Origin: Planococcus citri
Lineage: Eukaryota > Arthropoda > Insecta > Hemiptera > Pseudococcidae
NCBI RefSeq assembly: GCF_950023065.1
Contig: NC_088678.1
Coordinates: 63,580,460-63,644,459, forward strand
DNA: 64,000 bases
Direction: 5' to 3'
Below the pieces are notes generated by a model. The model made no database searches, had not been told where the DNA came from, and saw only the letters and a list, made by a program, of their open reading frames with translations. The position numbers and the translations under genes were made by a program. Each line of letters opens with the position of its first letter. Position 1 is the stretch's first letter. This document shows, piece by piece, positions 53,964 through 64,000 of the stretch.

Positions 53964-55305
53964 TATGGTCCCTAACTATCTAAAAAATCCCTAACTAAGG
54001 ATCCCTAGATTCCCTACAGACCAAGGTAATGATCTCACAAGTAACACAACTAACACTAAATCGTTTGAAAACACTTGATTATGCATGAGAAAACCAAAGA
54101 AGAGTACATACCCACGCAGGCGCCAGGTTGCGTAATTACAACCAATTTTGGCATATCAAATATTTTCAAAACGAAACACAATACATATAAGAAGAATCTA
54201 AACAATGGTAAACAAAATAACTAGATCTAATTTTACCTCAAAGGAAGCCATAATCGAAATTAAACAAACGAGATAATATTCCAATATACTAATCAGCTAC
54301 GTATTCGGCTGGAACATCAAAATACTCGAAATACGACAAGCTCGCGAATCTTTCGAACTTCACTTCACATACGAAAGTTTATTAAATCATTAAATAGAAA
54401 GCTCGAATAAAAATACGATCGCAATAATCAAAGCAATTTTAGCAAAAAGTAAAAATACCGCACTAAAAAACCATACGCAAAACGCAAACTACTCGAGAGA
54501 TGTTTACAGTACGAAGGAAAAGATAATACTCAAACCGAATGCGTTTCAGATTGCGATCGAAGACTCGACTAGAAAGATAAGAGAATAACAAAATGGCGAT
54601 TTACAAAAATAATACAATAGCTAGAAACTACGACGAACGTTTCCTAGAAATTTTGTTCAGCCCGATGCCGATTCTTCTACACTAACACAAACACATATCT
54701 TTTTGTATTTTTTATTAATTTTCTTAGAAAAACACGCATCTTAATTCTAAAGGCATAAGCTGAATATGTGGATATCCAGACATATGCGGGAAAGGGGGAA
54801 GGAAATTTAGCGGCCTTTATCAAAAACCTATCCTAGCCGAAACTTTACATAGTACCATTCGTAAAACTAGTTGCAACATGTTTTATTATACGTTAAAAAT
54901 ACTCGATCATTTCTCTGGTACTCGGAGGTCTTGATGCAATTACTCGATGTCGTTATCTCGTTGAAGGTGGTACATTTCATTACATGTACTATACCAGAAC
55001 GACTAGTACAATTCGAAGCTGGTTTCTTCGTGTATTTAAAATATGCTTTCTAACAAACTGTTCCCTAAGTGAAGTAGGTACCTACTACCTATTCGATACC
55101 TACTCACAGGCGGACCGTACTTCTCATCAGGCGAAAGCATAGCACAATAGATAACGCGCTCGAGTTACTATTCTAACGGCCATATTTTATTGGTTGAAAG
55201 AAATCTTCGTGTCCAACATGAAACACATGTGTAAAGTGGAACTTTGACACTAAATTTTCTGAAGATGAATTTTGAATAATTAATACCTAAACTCATTAAG
55301 CCCTA
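53964..55305 (-). other. 5' leader of element 2
   Basis: About 1.3 kb of untranslated sequence between primer site and gag, with no convincing ORF in element orientation. Long leaders often carry packaging signals; none can be pinpointed by eye. Confidence 0.6.
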
Positions 55306-55323
55306 GCCCCACGTTGGGCGCCA
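55306..55323 (-). other. Primer-binding site, tRNA-Lys1,2 type
   Basis: The minus strand reads TGGCGCCCAACGTGGGGC, 12 nt downstream of the 5' LTR end. This is the 18-nt primer site known from retroviruses that use tRNA-Lys1,2. A 12-nt gap between LTR and primer site is longer than usual. Confidence 0.9.
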
Positions 55324-55335
55324 ATTTTTATATTA

Positions 55336-56283
55336 TGTGGTGTAGGAATTAGGAATAAGAGAGAATTTTAGAACTAGGAACAAATAATGAGAAGATAGGT
55401 ATTAGGAAATTTTATGATTAGGAAATATTGGGATGGGTTTGGATTAGGATAAGACAAACCTACCTAACCACATAATACAAAAATGCTCTATTTTAATTCA
55501 AATACACGAAGATCTGTTTCAACCAATACTCAATCGAAAGAAAGGGATTTTATTTACAAGGTAGGTAGAACCTACATCATACACAATCTTAGTTGGAACG
55601 TATCCCAGTGTAAAAATAAACTCGAAAAGTAAATTGAATTTACATACATTTCTAGACATTGCAAGCAAGTCGAAATAGTTGGAAATCTACTAAATCTATA
55701 CCTAGATTATTCAGATTGAATCACTGTATTAAATCCTTACCTAGATTATTCAGATGAATTCTAACTACTTTACCATTAACCTAATCATTACCTTGACCAT
55801 ATCAATCGTAGTTGGACTGAATCTATTCATAGATTATATCGTAGCCCTATACTTTGAAATAAGAACCTAAATGCTGACCAACATATTGGCTAGAGGATTT
55901 CCCTCAGCCATGCCGGTAACTCGACCAGGAAACTTACTCCATTAGAATTGATGTCCAATTAATTAGTGAAATAAATTCATAGCAACACAAAATAACACTC
56001 GCGTTACCGGAGAAATTATATCATTTTAATAAGTTCAATTTTAAACAAAATACTCGAATTCAGCCATGTAATGACTGGCAAATTTAAAGATAAAAAATTA
56101 CAGAAAAAATACGAACGCACGTTCTTAATCGAGTGGAAAAAACATACTGAAGAATAGGTAGGTATTACCTATTGTCATAATCACTCGAGTTTCCCACCAT
56201 AGATTTTAACCTTGAAATGGGCTCATTGAATTTATGTACTAAGTTTTGCCTAACTATTTCTATTCAGGCTCGTCTATAGCACA
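55336..56283 (-). repeat. 5' LTR of element 2
   Basis: 948 bp and apparently identical to 44,074-45,021. On the minus strand it drives element transcription. Confidence 0.98.
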
Positions 56284-56287
56284 GATG

Positions 56288-59200
56288 GTGTACTATTGAC
56301 TTTGTGAATGGTGATGTCATTTTTTAAAAGATTCGACGAGTTAGAATTGAAGTAATTGAGTTGAGTTGGATTGAAATTTGATCGAAAGTAAGGAATGGGA
56401 GTTAGTTAGCTCACTTGAGAATAGAAATTCAAAAGCAATCGAGTCAACAGCGGAGGAAAGAAAAGTTTGAAATAACTTTGAAATTTGATTATAAAAAGTA
56501 GGAAAGTTGATTATTTAGGATTGATATTCTCGAATAATAAGTATATTTCAAGCATTCTAATGCCCATTTTGTGGGAAGAATGTCGATTTTTTTCACATTT
56601 AACCACTTGAGATACTTATGTTTTTTTAAAAAATAGTTCAGGCATTTCTTTCAATTTCCAAATAAACAGACATTTTTCTCAATTTTGGCAGAAAAACAAA
56701 AATGAAAACGTTTCTGATGATTTTGGGAAGAAGTCAGGATTTCTAACAGAAAAATATTTCAAGGGAAACTGAAAATTTCAAATTTTTTCCATTTTTAAAG
56801 ATTAATTGCTAAGATTATTTTTGAAAGTTACTTCGAAGTTCGATTTGTAAAAAGTGAAAAAAGCAAGACTTTGTTACAATTTTGACCAAAAAAAAACTTG
56901 ATTTTTGGTCAATTTATGTAGTTTTATATCTGTACTTACTTGATCTCTGGATAGAGATAAGAAGCTTTATTGGCAGTATCAAGAGCTACAATTTGAAAAT
57001 TTTGTAAATTTATCTGCTGAAATACAGTTTACTCTTTCAATTGAGTTTCCCCATTGTTCTGGGATGTCGTCGACTAGTTTTCATAACATTTCAGATGCTA
57101 TTGCTTCATCACTCAGTACTTTAATGCATGCCATCCAACACTATGAATTTAATCGATCTCCAGCGCTGGCAAAATGAGCCATTATTTCAAATATATCCTT
57201 GATTTGTACCTTTCAGGAAATTCTACTGCGACGTTGTTGTTTGTACGAAAGTCGACTGCAATCAATCGACATCTCTCTCTCTTTCTTTTAATAAACTTCA
57301 CCCCCTTCCCCCTTTCTTCTCCGCCATGAACAATTTATTTCGTTGAAATTTTTACGATACTTGCGATAATCGTAAAAAATTTCATTTCTTTTAATTGAAT
57401 TTTCGCGTTTCTGCGTGAATTAATCCGAAAATACGTCGTCGACGTGCTCGTCGTAAAATTACATTCTTTTCTTTTTTATGTATTATTATGTTGTTAAATA
57501 TACGAAATGAATTTCTTCTTCCTTACCTCTCCACTGTTCGACGTATCACTTTTCATCAACAGCGCTAACGTCTCTTATTTTTAATGCTCTTCGCACGAAA
57601 ATATTCTCTGTACGAGTACCTGAGATTGTACTGTGTATTTGTGTATGGAAATCTCATTGGCCATGTGGGAAAATTACTCGTTACGTTGAAATATTCGAAA
57701 TTTTGAACGTCGTACTATAGCGAGTGAATATTTCATCGATAGAACCTATTTTGTATGTAGTTTCTAGAGCAAGAATCCATTTGCAACTTGGTTTAAATAT
57801 TCATACTTCATCAACGTGAACGAAAGTTTTCTACCATGGAAAGGTATGCAAAAGTGCACGAGAATTGGGAGAAAGACTGGGTATTTTCTATTGGGAGATT
57901 ATCGTAATTTATTACAATAATTGTTCGAATAAATTGATAGAGAAATTCTTGTTTGAAATTGAATATTTGAGATGAAAATTTAAATTGGAAATGAAGGATT
58001 TACAAAAAATTTGAGAAAAAAGATGGAAAATGAAAGAGCTACGAATCGTAAAACTTTCTGACAAATGTCTACGACGACGTTTCAAAATGTCAATACTCGA
58101 GCTCGAAAGTTGAGGAAAACTTGCGTTTGTGAAAAATATCGAAAAGTAAAGAATTCCCATTTGGAGATTTGAAAGACACCCTGTTTCGAAGAAGATGCCT
58201 GAGCACTTCGTCAAAAATCTGGACGATTAAGATTTTAGGAAATGGGATGACACAGTAACGCTATTTTTGTTGGAGAAATAGAGGAAAATAGAACTCCTTC
58301 GGGACGTTACCTACGTGTGATTTGAGAAAGAAAGTAAAAATATCCATTCGATTCTACCGTCACGTCGTTTTCAGGCTTCATTCGCTCTTTTGGTCGATTT
58401 TTAAACTAGTTTACCTCTGTTTTTACCCTTGTGTTTTGTTTCGTCACACGAGCAAAAGCTGTTATACGATTAAAGATTAAAAATGTAAGTCGTCGTATTA
58501 AAAATACATATTACACGATGCGAAGACTGCGACGACGACAATGACAATGACATTTACACCGTATTTTTAGTAGTTTTTTTTACCATTTTCTTTTTTTTTC
58601 AATCTTGTACCGAGAAGCGTGAAATTGAAAAAAGTCTAGTCTAGATTTGATGCTTCCCTCTTCTATATCGACTTGTTATTTTCAAGAGATAGTTTGGGTA
58701 TAATATCGAGAAATTGAACAGCATAAGTCGAGTACATACAGAGTGGTGCGAAAAGTGCGTGAGTGTTTTTTGTCTCCTGAAAAGTGAGCATTTCAGCGGA
58801 TTATTAATTTTTAATTGATTCGTCGATTTTTTAAAAATTAAATACTATTACTCTTCGTTTGAAATTTGAGCCAAGTTCGCTTTTTATACCTGTGTCGTGT
58901 TGAATAGTCTCATTTTTTTTTTTTTTTTGGAGGAGGAAAAGGGAGCTAATGAAGGATGAATTTCCTTATATGACTTGAAACGTGAAGTTGATGTACTGAT
59001 AATGCAGTTTTTACAGCTCATAGGTTTAAATTACCTAGATACGAGGCATTGTATGCCATTCAAACCGGATCAACTACGATAATTGGAAATTCTCTCCAGA
59101 TAAATGAGAGAAGATCGAGTTGACCGGCATCGTTTTAGGTTCAGTTTCACTTTCCTCCGATGGGATGTGAGATGCAGCTCGTATTCGCGTTGCATAATAA

Positions 59201-62200
59201 TAGGTAAACTGGGTAATTTGCTGGGGACGATCGATGCAGTGTGACAAACTGCATCGAAATCGATTGTGTTGTGCCCACGTTAAGTGACCGCATTCTTCAA
59301 CAATTGTCTGGCTATAGATGAGAAAGATCATCACCCATCGAAGATTTAGCCAAGACTTTGCGGTTTTATTACGAGGGAGGGTTCAGTACCTAAATAGCTA
59401 ATTCGTATTCTGGCTGTGTAAAGAGGCACAGCAAAGAGGTACATACTCGTAGATGTGCTGTGTGTACGTAGGCTATCCACGACATGGGTCCAATTAGCGA
59501 ACTGTGTGCTCGCGTATATAATCGATATATTCAAATAAGTATGCGAATGTATACGTTTACGTAGACAGACGCATAATTTTACATACACAACACACTCACG
59601 CACTTGGCGCGACCAATCTCTTTGATGAGCAGCAAATCGATACTCAAACGAAGCAACTGCGAGTATAAATTTTTATGTATTATAATTGCGATTCGTCGCG
59701 ACGTCGTCGTCGTTGTTGTTGATGTTGTTGTGGTCGTCGCAGTCGCAAATTGTGTGTACGAAACAATAAGGAAAAAAATGAAGGATTGTGACGAGGAAAG
59801 CGTTTTAAGAAAATAGCCTTCTCCCTGCATTTGCACTAGATTTTTCGGTCTTGTAGAGTGCTGGATCTCTTTATCGATGCGTGTCGAGCTGTGAAATTTT
59901 CCTCGTGCGAGTGCGAGAGCTGATGAATTATTATCTGCGTAGCGCTGTTGGATGTAAAGTGATACTTTTCAGTGGTATGTAAAGTGTTCTGGTTGAATTA
60001 AGGAGCTGGTGGAGTGTTTTTCAGAAGATTATGTCTGATTTGATGCGAAATTGGAGTTGTTTTCGTCGAGTTTTTTTGTGCATTTTGGCAGATTTTGCCT
60101 TCTGAATGATGCTAGCTGAACGAGTAGGTAGTTGGAAAGATTTGAACACGAGTTGGGTGTATTTGATTGGGAAAATTGAATCTTCAGTTTATTGATCTAG
60201 GTTTACAGATCGTAATTTTGAATGTTTCAGTTTTGTCATTTCAATTGTGACCCAGGTCGACTGGTTTTCACTGAGATTTTTCTCAGTAAATCAATTTTCA
60301 CTAATTCGTACCTGTTTCAACTTCGATATCGAGTTTCTTGGAATATTTGTCAACACAATGACAAATTCATTTTTCAGTTTTTTTTCCTAAAATGTTGGAT
60401 ACCGAAACGAAGAGTCATTCTTTGAAAAATAAACGTAAGATTACTGACTATTGAAACTGACGTGCTTGTGTTAATTCATGATGTGTATATTCATTAGATC
60501 AGTAGCCACGTGAATCATATTTTTTTTTCTAATTTCATTCTTGTGAAAACAGGGTTGTGTTAGAGTAACCTATATGCTCATTGATGTTTGTCACAGTCAC
60601 GTCGTCGTCTTTCACTCGAACCATGAAAATTGAAACTTCGAAGAACATGGTTTTCATCAACAGGGCCTCCCTTGGCCCCTGCATTCGTTTTGAAATCTAG
60701 ATAAACGAGAATTTGCGAAAATATTGGCCTGTAGCCGAGTCCTCCCTTCATGCTTTCCTCCGCTGTTGAATGTTTTTACGTAAATTTGCGACGCGACAAA
60801 TTGCATTTGTGCGAAATTTTTTTCGGCGCATGTGTCCTTCTGACTTGTGTTACTGCGTTATTTAGTAATAAACATGGTCTAAGAGAGATTTGTTGGGTGA
60901 ATAAACTAGAGAATGTAAGAGTGATGGGGGGAAATGAACAAACCGTAGTGTGATTTTATAAAAATTGATTTTTTGATTAAATTGTAGGTCCACTTCGGTA
61001 TGATTTTGATTTGAGGGAGTATTTCTACCCTCTTATCTGGAAAAGGGAATCTGTGATCGAGTCAGAGGTGAAGTAATAAGTGATTATCCGAGGTGTCTTG
61101 TCTGACTACATCGAGTAAGTTGTCTGCGATCAATTATTAAGTAATAGGTACTTGGTGTACGATTTGTTTTCATACTTGAATTTTTTCATTTGTGTGGTAG
61201 GTTGAGGTTCACTCTCATAATCGATCAATTATTTCATCAGTTGTATGATTGATGTGCATTGTGCAATAATTGATGCATAGAGGACTACTCACTGAAACTT
61301 GTATAGTAGGTACGTGTATATTGAAATGACAGAATCAAGTTTTACGAGTTCCAATACCGACAAAAAATTGTCTTTCTGATAAAAATTGAAAAAAATAAAA
61401 ATCATTCCAACAGGTTAATATTTTTTGATCGTGCAAAAGCCTTCAATTTTCCAAAAAAAGGCAAAAATATATTTTTACAGAAATTGTAAAAATTGCTCAA
61501 AAATGGCTCAAACAAAATTTCAAAGCTTTCTTTATTCATTTAGACCAGAAATGATGATTTTTTTTGAAACGAATCACTGTTTTAGAATTTTTTTTTCAAT
61601 TTTGAGTAATAAACGATCAACTTATATTCAAATTACATAGTATATTTAACAAAAAATTCCAAAACAATGATTTTTTTCCCACAAAAAAGTCAATCATTTC
61701 TGGTCTAATCAATTATGAAGAAAGCTCACTATTTTATTTGTGACGTTTTCGGCAATTTTTATGATTTTTGAAATACCCAATTTATTTTTTTGTTCATCTT
61801 AAAAGCTCTTGGACGATCGGAAAGTATTCATCTATTGAATTGATTTTTTTTTAAATTAATGCGTTGTAACTCTTCTGTGGTATTGGAACTCGCTTTACTT
61901 GATGTCATCATTTTTGACTCACCACAGTGTACACAGAATGAGGTATTCATAAATACATATCATAAGTTTTAAACGAGGCATCCACGCCGTACTTGTCGAT
62001 TCTCTTTCTTTGTGGAACCTTGTCCCTGCACTTTTTCATCATTTTTTGGTAGGATTTTGTTAGCTTTGTGGGTAATTTTTGAAAAAATAGCCAATCAATG
62101 AACTTTTGTGATTTAAGATTATTGCAAGAAGCAAACATTTTTTTGCAATCAGCGGACAGTTCTGTGGCATAACTTGGTCATAGAAATTGAATTTGTACGT

Positions 62201-63827
62201 TGATTTACCTACCGGAATTTAAACTTTCCAATGCGAATTCCAAAATCACTGTCGTAAAAAAAAATGTTTATAGGAAAATTAAATTTCATTGCCCTCCCCC
62301 TCCTCAGCACGTTTACCTTCATCCTTCTCACCAAATATCAAGTCAATCGGTTTAAAAATCCTGTAACCAAAATTTTAGGCGTAGAAGATCATTTTTGGAT
62401 TTTTTTCCAAATTAGGTGCGCGTGGCGGGAATTATTATTTCCATCTCAATGGGAAAACTGTATTTTTGAGCTATTCTGGAACCTTCAGCAGGTTTTCAGT
62501 TGGTTCCAGAAGTTTTAAATTGGTGTAGAGGCTGGAAGAAGCAAAAATTGACTCAGTCGATGGAATATTGTCTATGACTTTGAAGACCTTTATTTCTGAG
62601 TTGATTTTCCATACGATGTTTTTTTGGTCCACTTGGTTTTTTTTCCTACCTATATTATGAAAAATATTGAAATCCATTATGCAAAAAACGGTTACGAATT
62701 CGTTGCAATGACATCGCTCACATAGAAATGGTTATAAGTGAATCGTAATTCCGCTATCATCGTGTCCAGAAAATCATAACAGGATAACGTCCTTCGTTCA
62801 CGCCGTCGGACCCATTACCCTTATTTCCGCTGCCAGTATTTGCGTAAATATTTACTCGGGCTGTTGCTCGAGTGTAAAATATACTATGTGCTTATTCATA
62901 TTCGTACGTGCACATGGCGAAACAGTCAATCGACAATTTCTATGTATTTTTGCTATCGTATAATGATGCAGTTTTCTTGTTCCCAGTGTAATTGAAACTC
63001 TCCCCCCCCCCGGACGTCTGTTGACTGATTCCCTAATGGAGATCGATTTTACATGAATTTCATTTCATATATTTGATTAAATCTCTTCTTCGAGTTGTGT
63101 GAGTTTTAAAAATAAAAAATGTACTATACCTAGTCTATCAACACTTGAAAAGGCAAAAAAGCTGCGAAAAATTGAAATCATATCATTTGCTAACCATTTC
63201 ATTACCGTTGTGATAGATTAATGTATTTAGAAGTTTCAAAAGCATCCGTGCGTGAAAAAGAAAAGTATGTATTTGGAAGAAAAGAGCCTAATGAAACATA
63301 CCTTGTACATTTTGGCGATTTTCTAAAGAGAGGGTGTGTTCTCTGGTGCGTGTTGAACTTGATAAATGAACTCATATCGATACCGGTTGTTTGTTTTTCA
63401 TTGACAATATCGTGGTCGTGTTGTCAATAAACTTGAATTTTATATGAAATATATTTCGCGTTGGGAAACGGAAATGTATAAAGTAATGAGATAAAATCCG
63501 GCAACTTCCACGCGAATATCTGCCTATACAAGAACATACAATGTGTGAAACACATATGTACGTTCTCGTAGAAGATTATGAATGAATGTCAGTGTTGTAA
63601 ACTGTGCACGTGTAGTGTGCGTGAACGACATTGTTAGCAAATTCAGTGACGCTGGGAATAACGTAAAAATGTATTTTACCATTTTGCCATCTTCTTTGAA
63701 TGTTTCGTAGTTGATTAAAATGAAAGGTTATTTACTTTTGCGATGCAGTTTGAAAAAGATTCGTCGGTATTCAAGAATAGTAGCTGTCGACTGGAGAGAA
63801 AATCTCTATGAATAAGAAAAAACCTAC
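56288..63827. other. AT-rich DNA right of element 2, no clear gene
   Basis: No ORF has convincing protein composition or splice context. Features seen are a GTCGTCGTTGTT-type microsatellite at about 59,700-59,745, a poly-T run at about 58,914-58,929, a C run near 63,003-63,012 and a TTCTGGAACCTTCAGCAGG phrase at 62,475 related to the 17-kb and 27-kb repeats. It may be intron of the gene whose exon lies at the right edge. Confidence 0.4.
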
Positions 63828-63948
63828 CTTCCACTTTTTCAAATCTGATCTGACTCTGAGGTCTACCGAAAAGAGTTGACTGGAAATTTCGAATTGCTTC
63901 GGAAAGCGTTATAATCAACTCTGACAACTGAAAATCGAATTCTGCCAT
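63828..63948 (-). CDS. Possible first coding exon of a host gene entering from the right
   Basis: The minus-strand ATG at 63,948 opens a 40-codon frame (MAEFDFQLSELIITLSEAIR; FQSTLFGRPQSQIRFEKVE) that ends exactly at a GTAGGT donor (63,827). The composition is protein-like. The family is not recognised. The next exon would lie to the left, but none is seen. Confidence 0.35.
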
Positions 63949-64000
63949 AAGTTCGAGATTCCGAATCAATCATAGCAGGTGAATCGTGAATCTGAAGTGA

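Larger units (their letters stand above)
44074..56283 (-). mobile_element. Element 2: complete young Ty3/gypsy-type LTR retrotransposon, 12,210 bp
   Basis: Two 948-bp LTRs (44,074-45,021 and 55,336-56,283) look identical on base-by-base reading. They are flanked by a 4-bp target duplication GATG (44,070-44,073 and 56,284-56,287). Order along the minus strand: 5' LTR, primer site, 1.3-kb leader, gag, frameshift signal, pol (SGNH-like, protease, RT, RNase H, integrase), a 98-aa ORF, a 637-aa ORF, polypurine tract and 3' LTR. Identical LTRs mean recent insertion. One in-frame TGA interrupts pol, so this copy may be non-autonomous. Confidence 0.98.

Noticed and set aside
1..64000. tRNA or rRNA genes
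   Set aside because: No cloverleaf with A and B boxes or rRNA core sequence was recognised by eye; a tRNAscan-SE and Infernal run would settle this.

Overview
This is an arthropod, most likely insect, nuclear window. The evidence is AT-rich DNA, host genes with many short GT-AG introns (often 50-110 bp), an insect-style fused molybdenum-cofactor gene (cinnamon/gephyrin), abundant Ty3/gypsy-type LTR elements, a MITE and many foldback repeats. The species cannot be named from the sequence.

Layout. (1) About 1-17.2 kb is the 3' part of a very large, complex LTR retroelement (element 1), cut by the window's left edge. It holds the end of pol (RT tail, decayed RNase H, integrase core, a second RNase H1-type domain and an integrase GPF module). 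After pol come a small ORF, a 1267-aa accessory protein (RING-like finger, coiled coil, SGNH-like domain, DLT motifs), two more small ORFs, a 2.6-kb array of structured non-coding repeats, a purine tract and a probable 3' LTR. Four downstream ORFs start within 2-11 nt of a 3' splice-site-like sequence. (2) 17.2-18.2 kb is a ~141-bp tandem repeat. (3) 18.4-24.85 kb is the only clear host gene pair. It consists of cinnamon/gephyrin (minus strand, 12 exons, 619 aa) and a divergent 14-exon coiled-coil gene (plus strand, 800 aa, perhaps CEP152/Asterless-like), sharing a ~420-bp promoter interval. (4) 24.9-44 kb is mostly AT-rich intergenic or intronic DNA with foldback elements, one intact-looking 329-bp MITE and some possible non-coding first exons. 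(5) 44,074-56,283 is a complete, very young LTR retrotransposon (element 2, minus strand, 12,210 bp) with apparently identical 948-bp LTRs, a GATG target duplication, a tRNA-Lys1,2-type primer site, gag, pol, a 98-aa ORF and a 637-aa accessory ORF. Gag and pol are joined by a U UUA AAC slippery site with a drawable pseudoknot. (6) 56.3-64 kb is AT-rich DNA with no clear gene except a possible exon at the right edge.

The most striking material is in the two retroelements. They are unrelated in most of their sequence, yet both carry an SGNH/GDSL-like domain with degraded catalytic positions and an accessory protein with [V/I]DLT motifs resembling SUMO-interacting motifs. They also share the purine-tract core GGCAGGGGGA. 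Element 1 adds a second RNase H placed inside integrase and a non-coding array built from repeated hairpins and conserved boxes.
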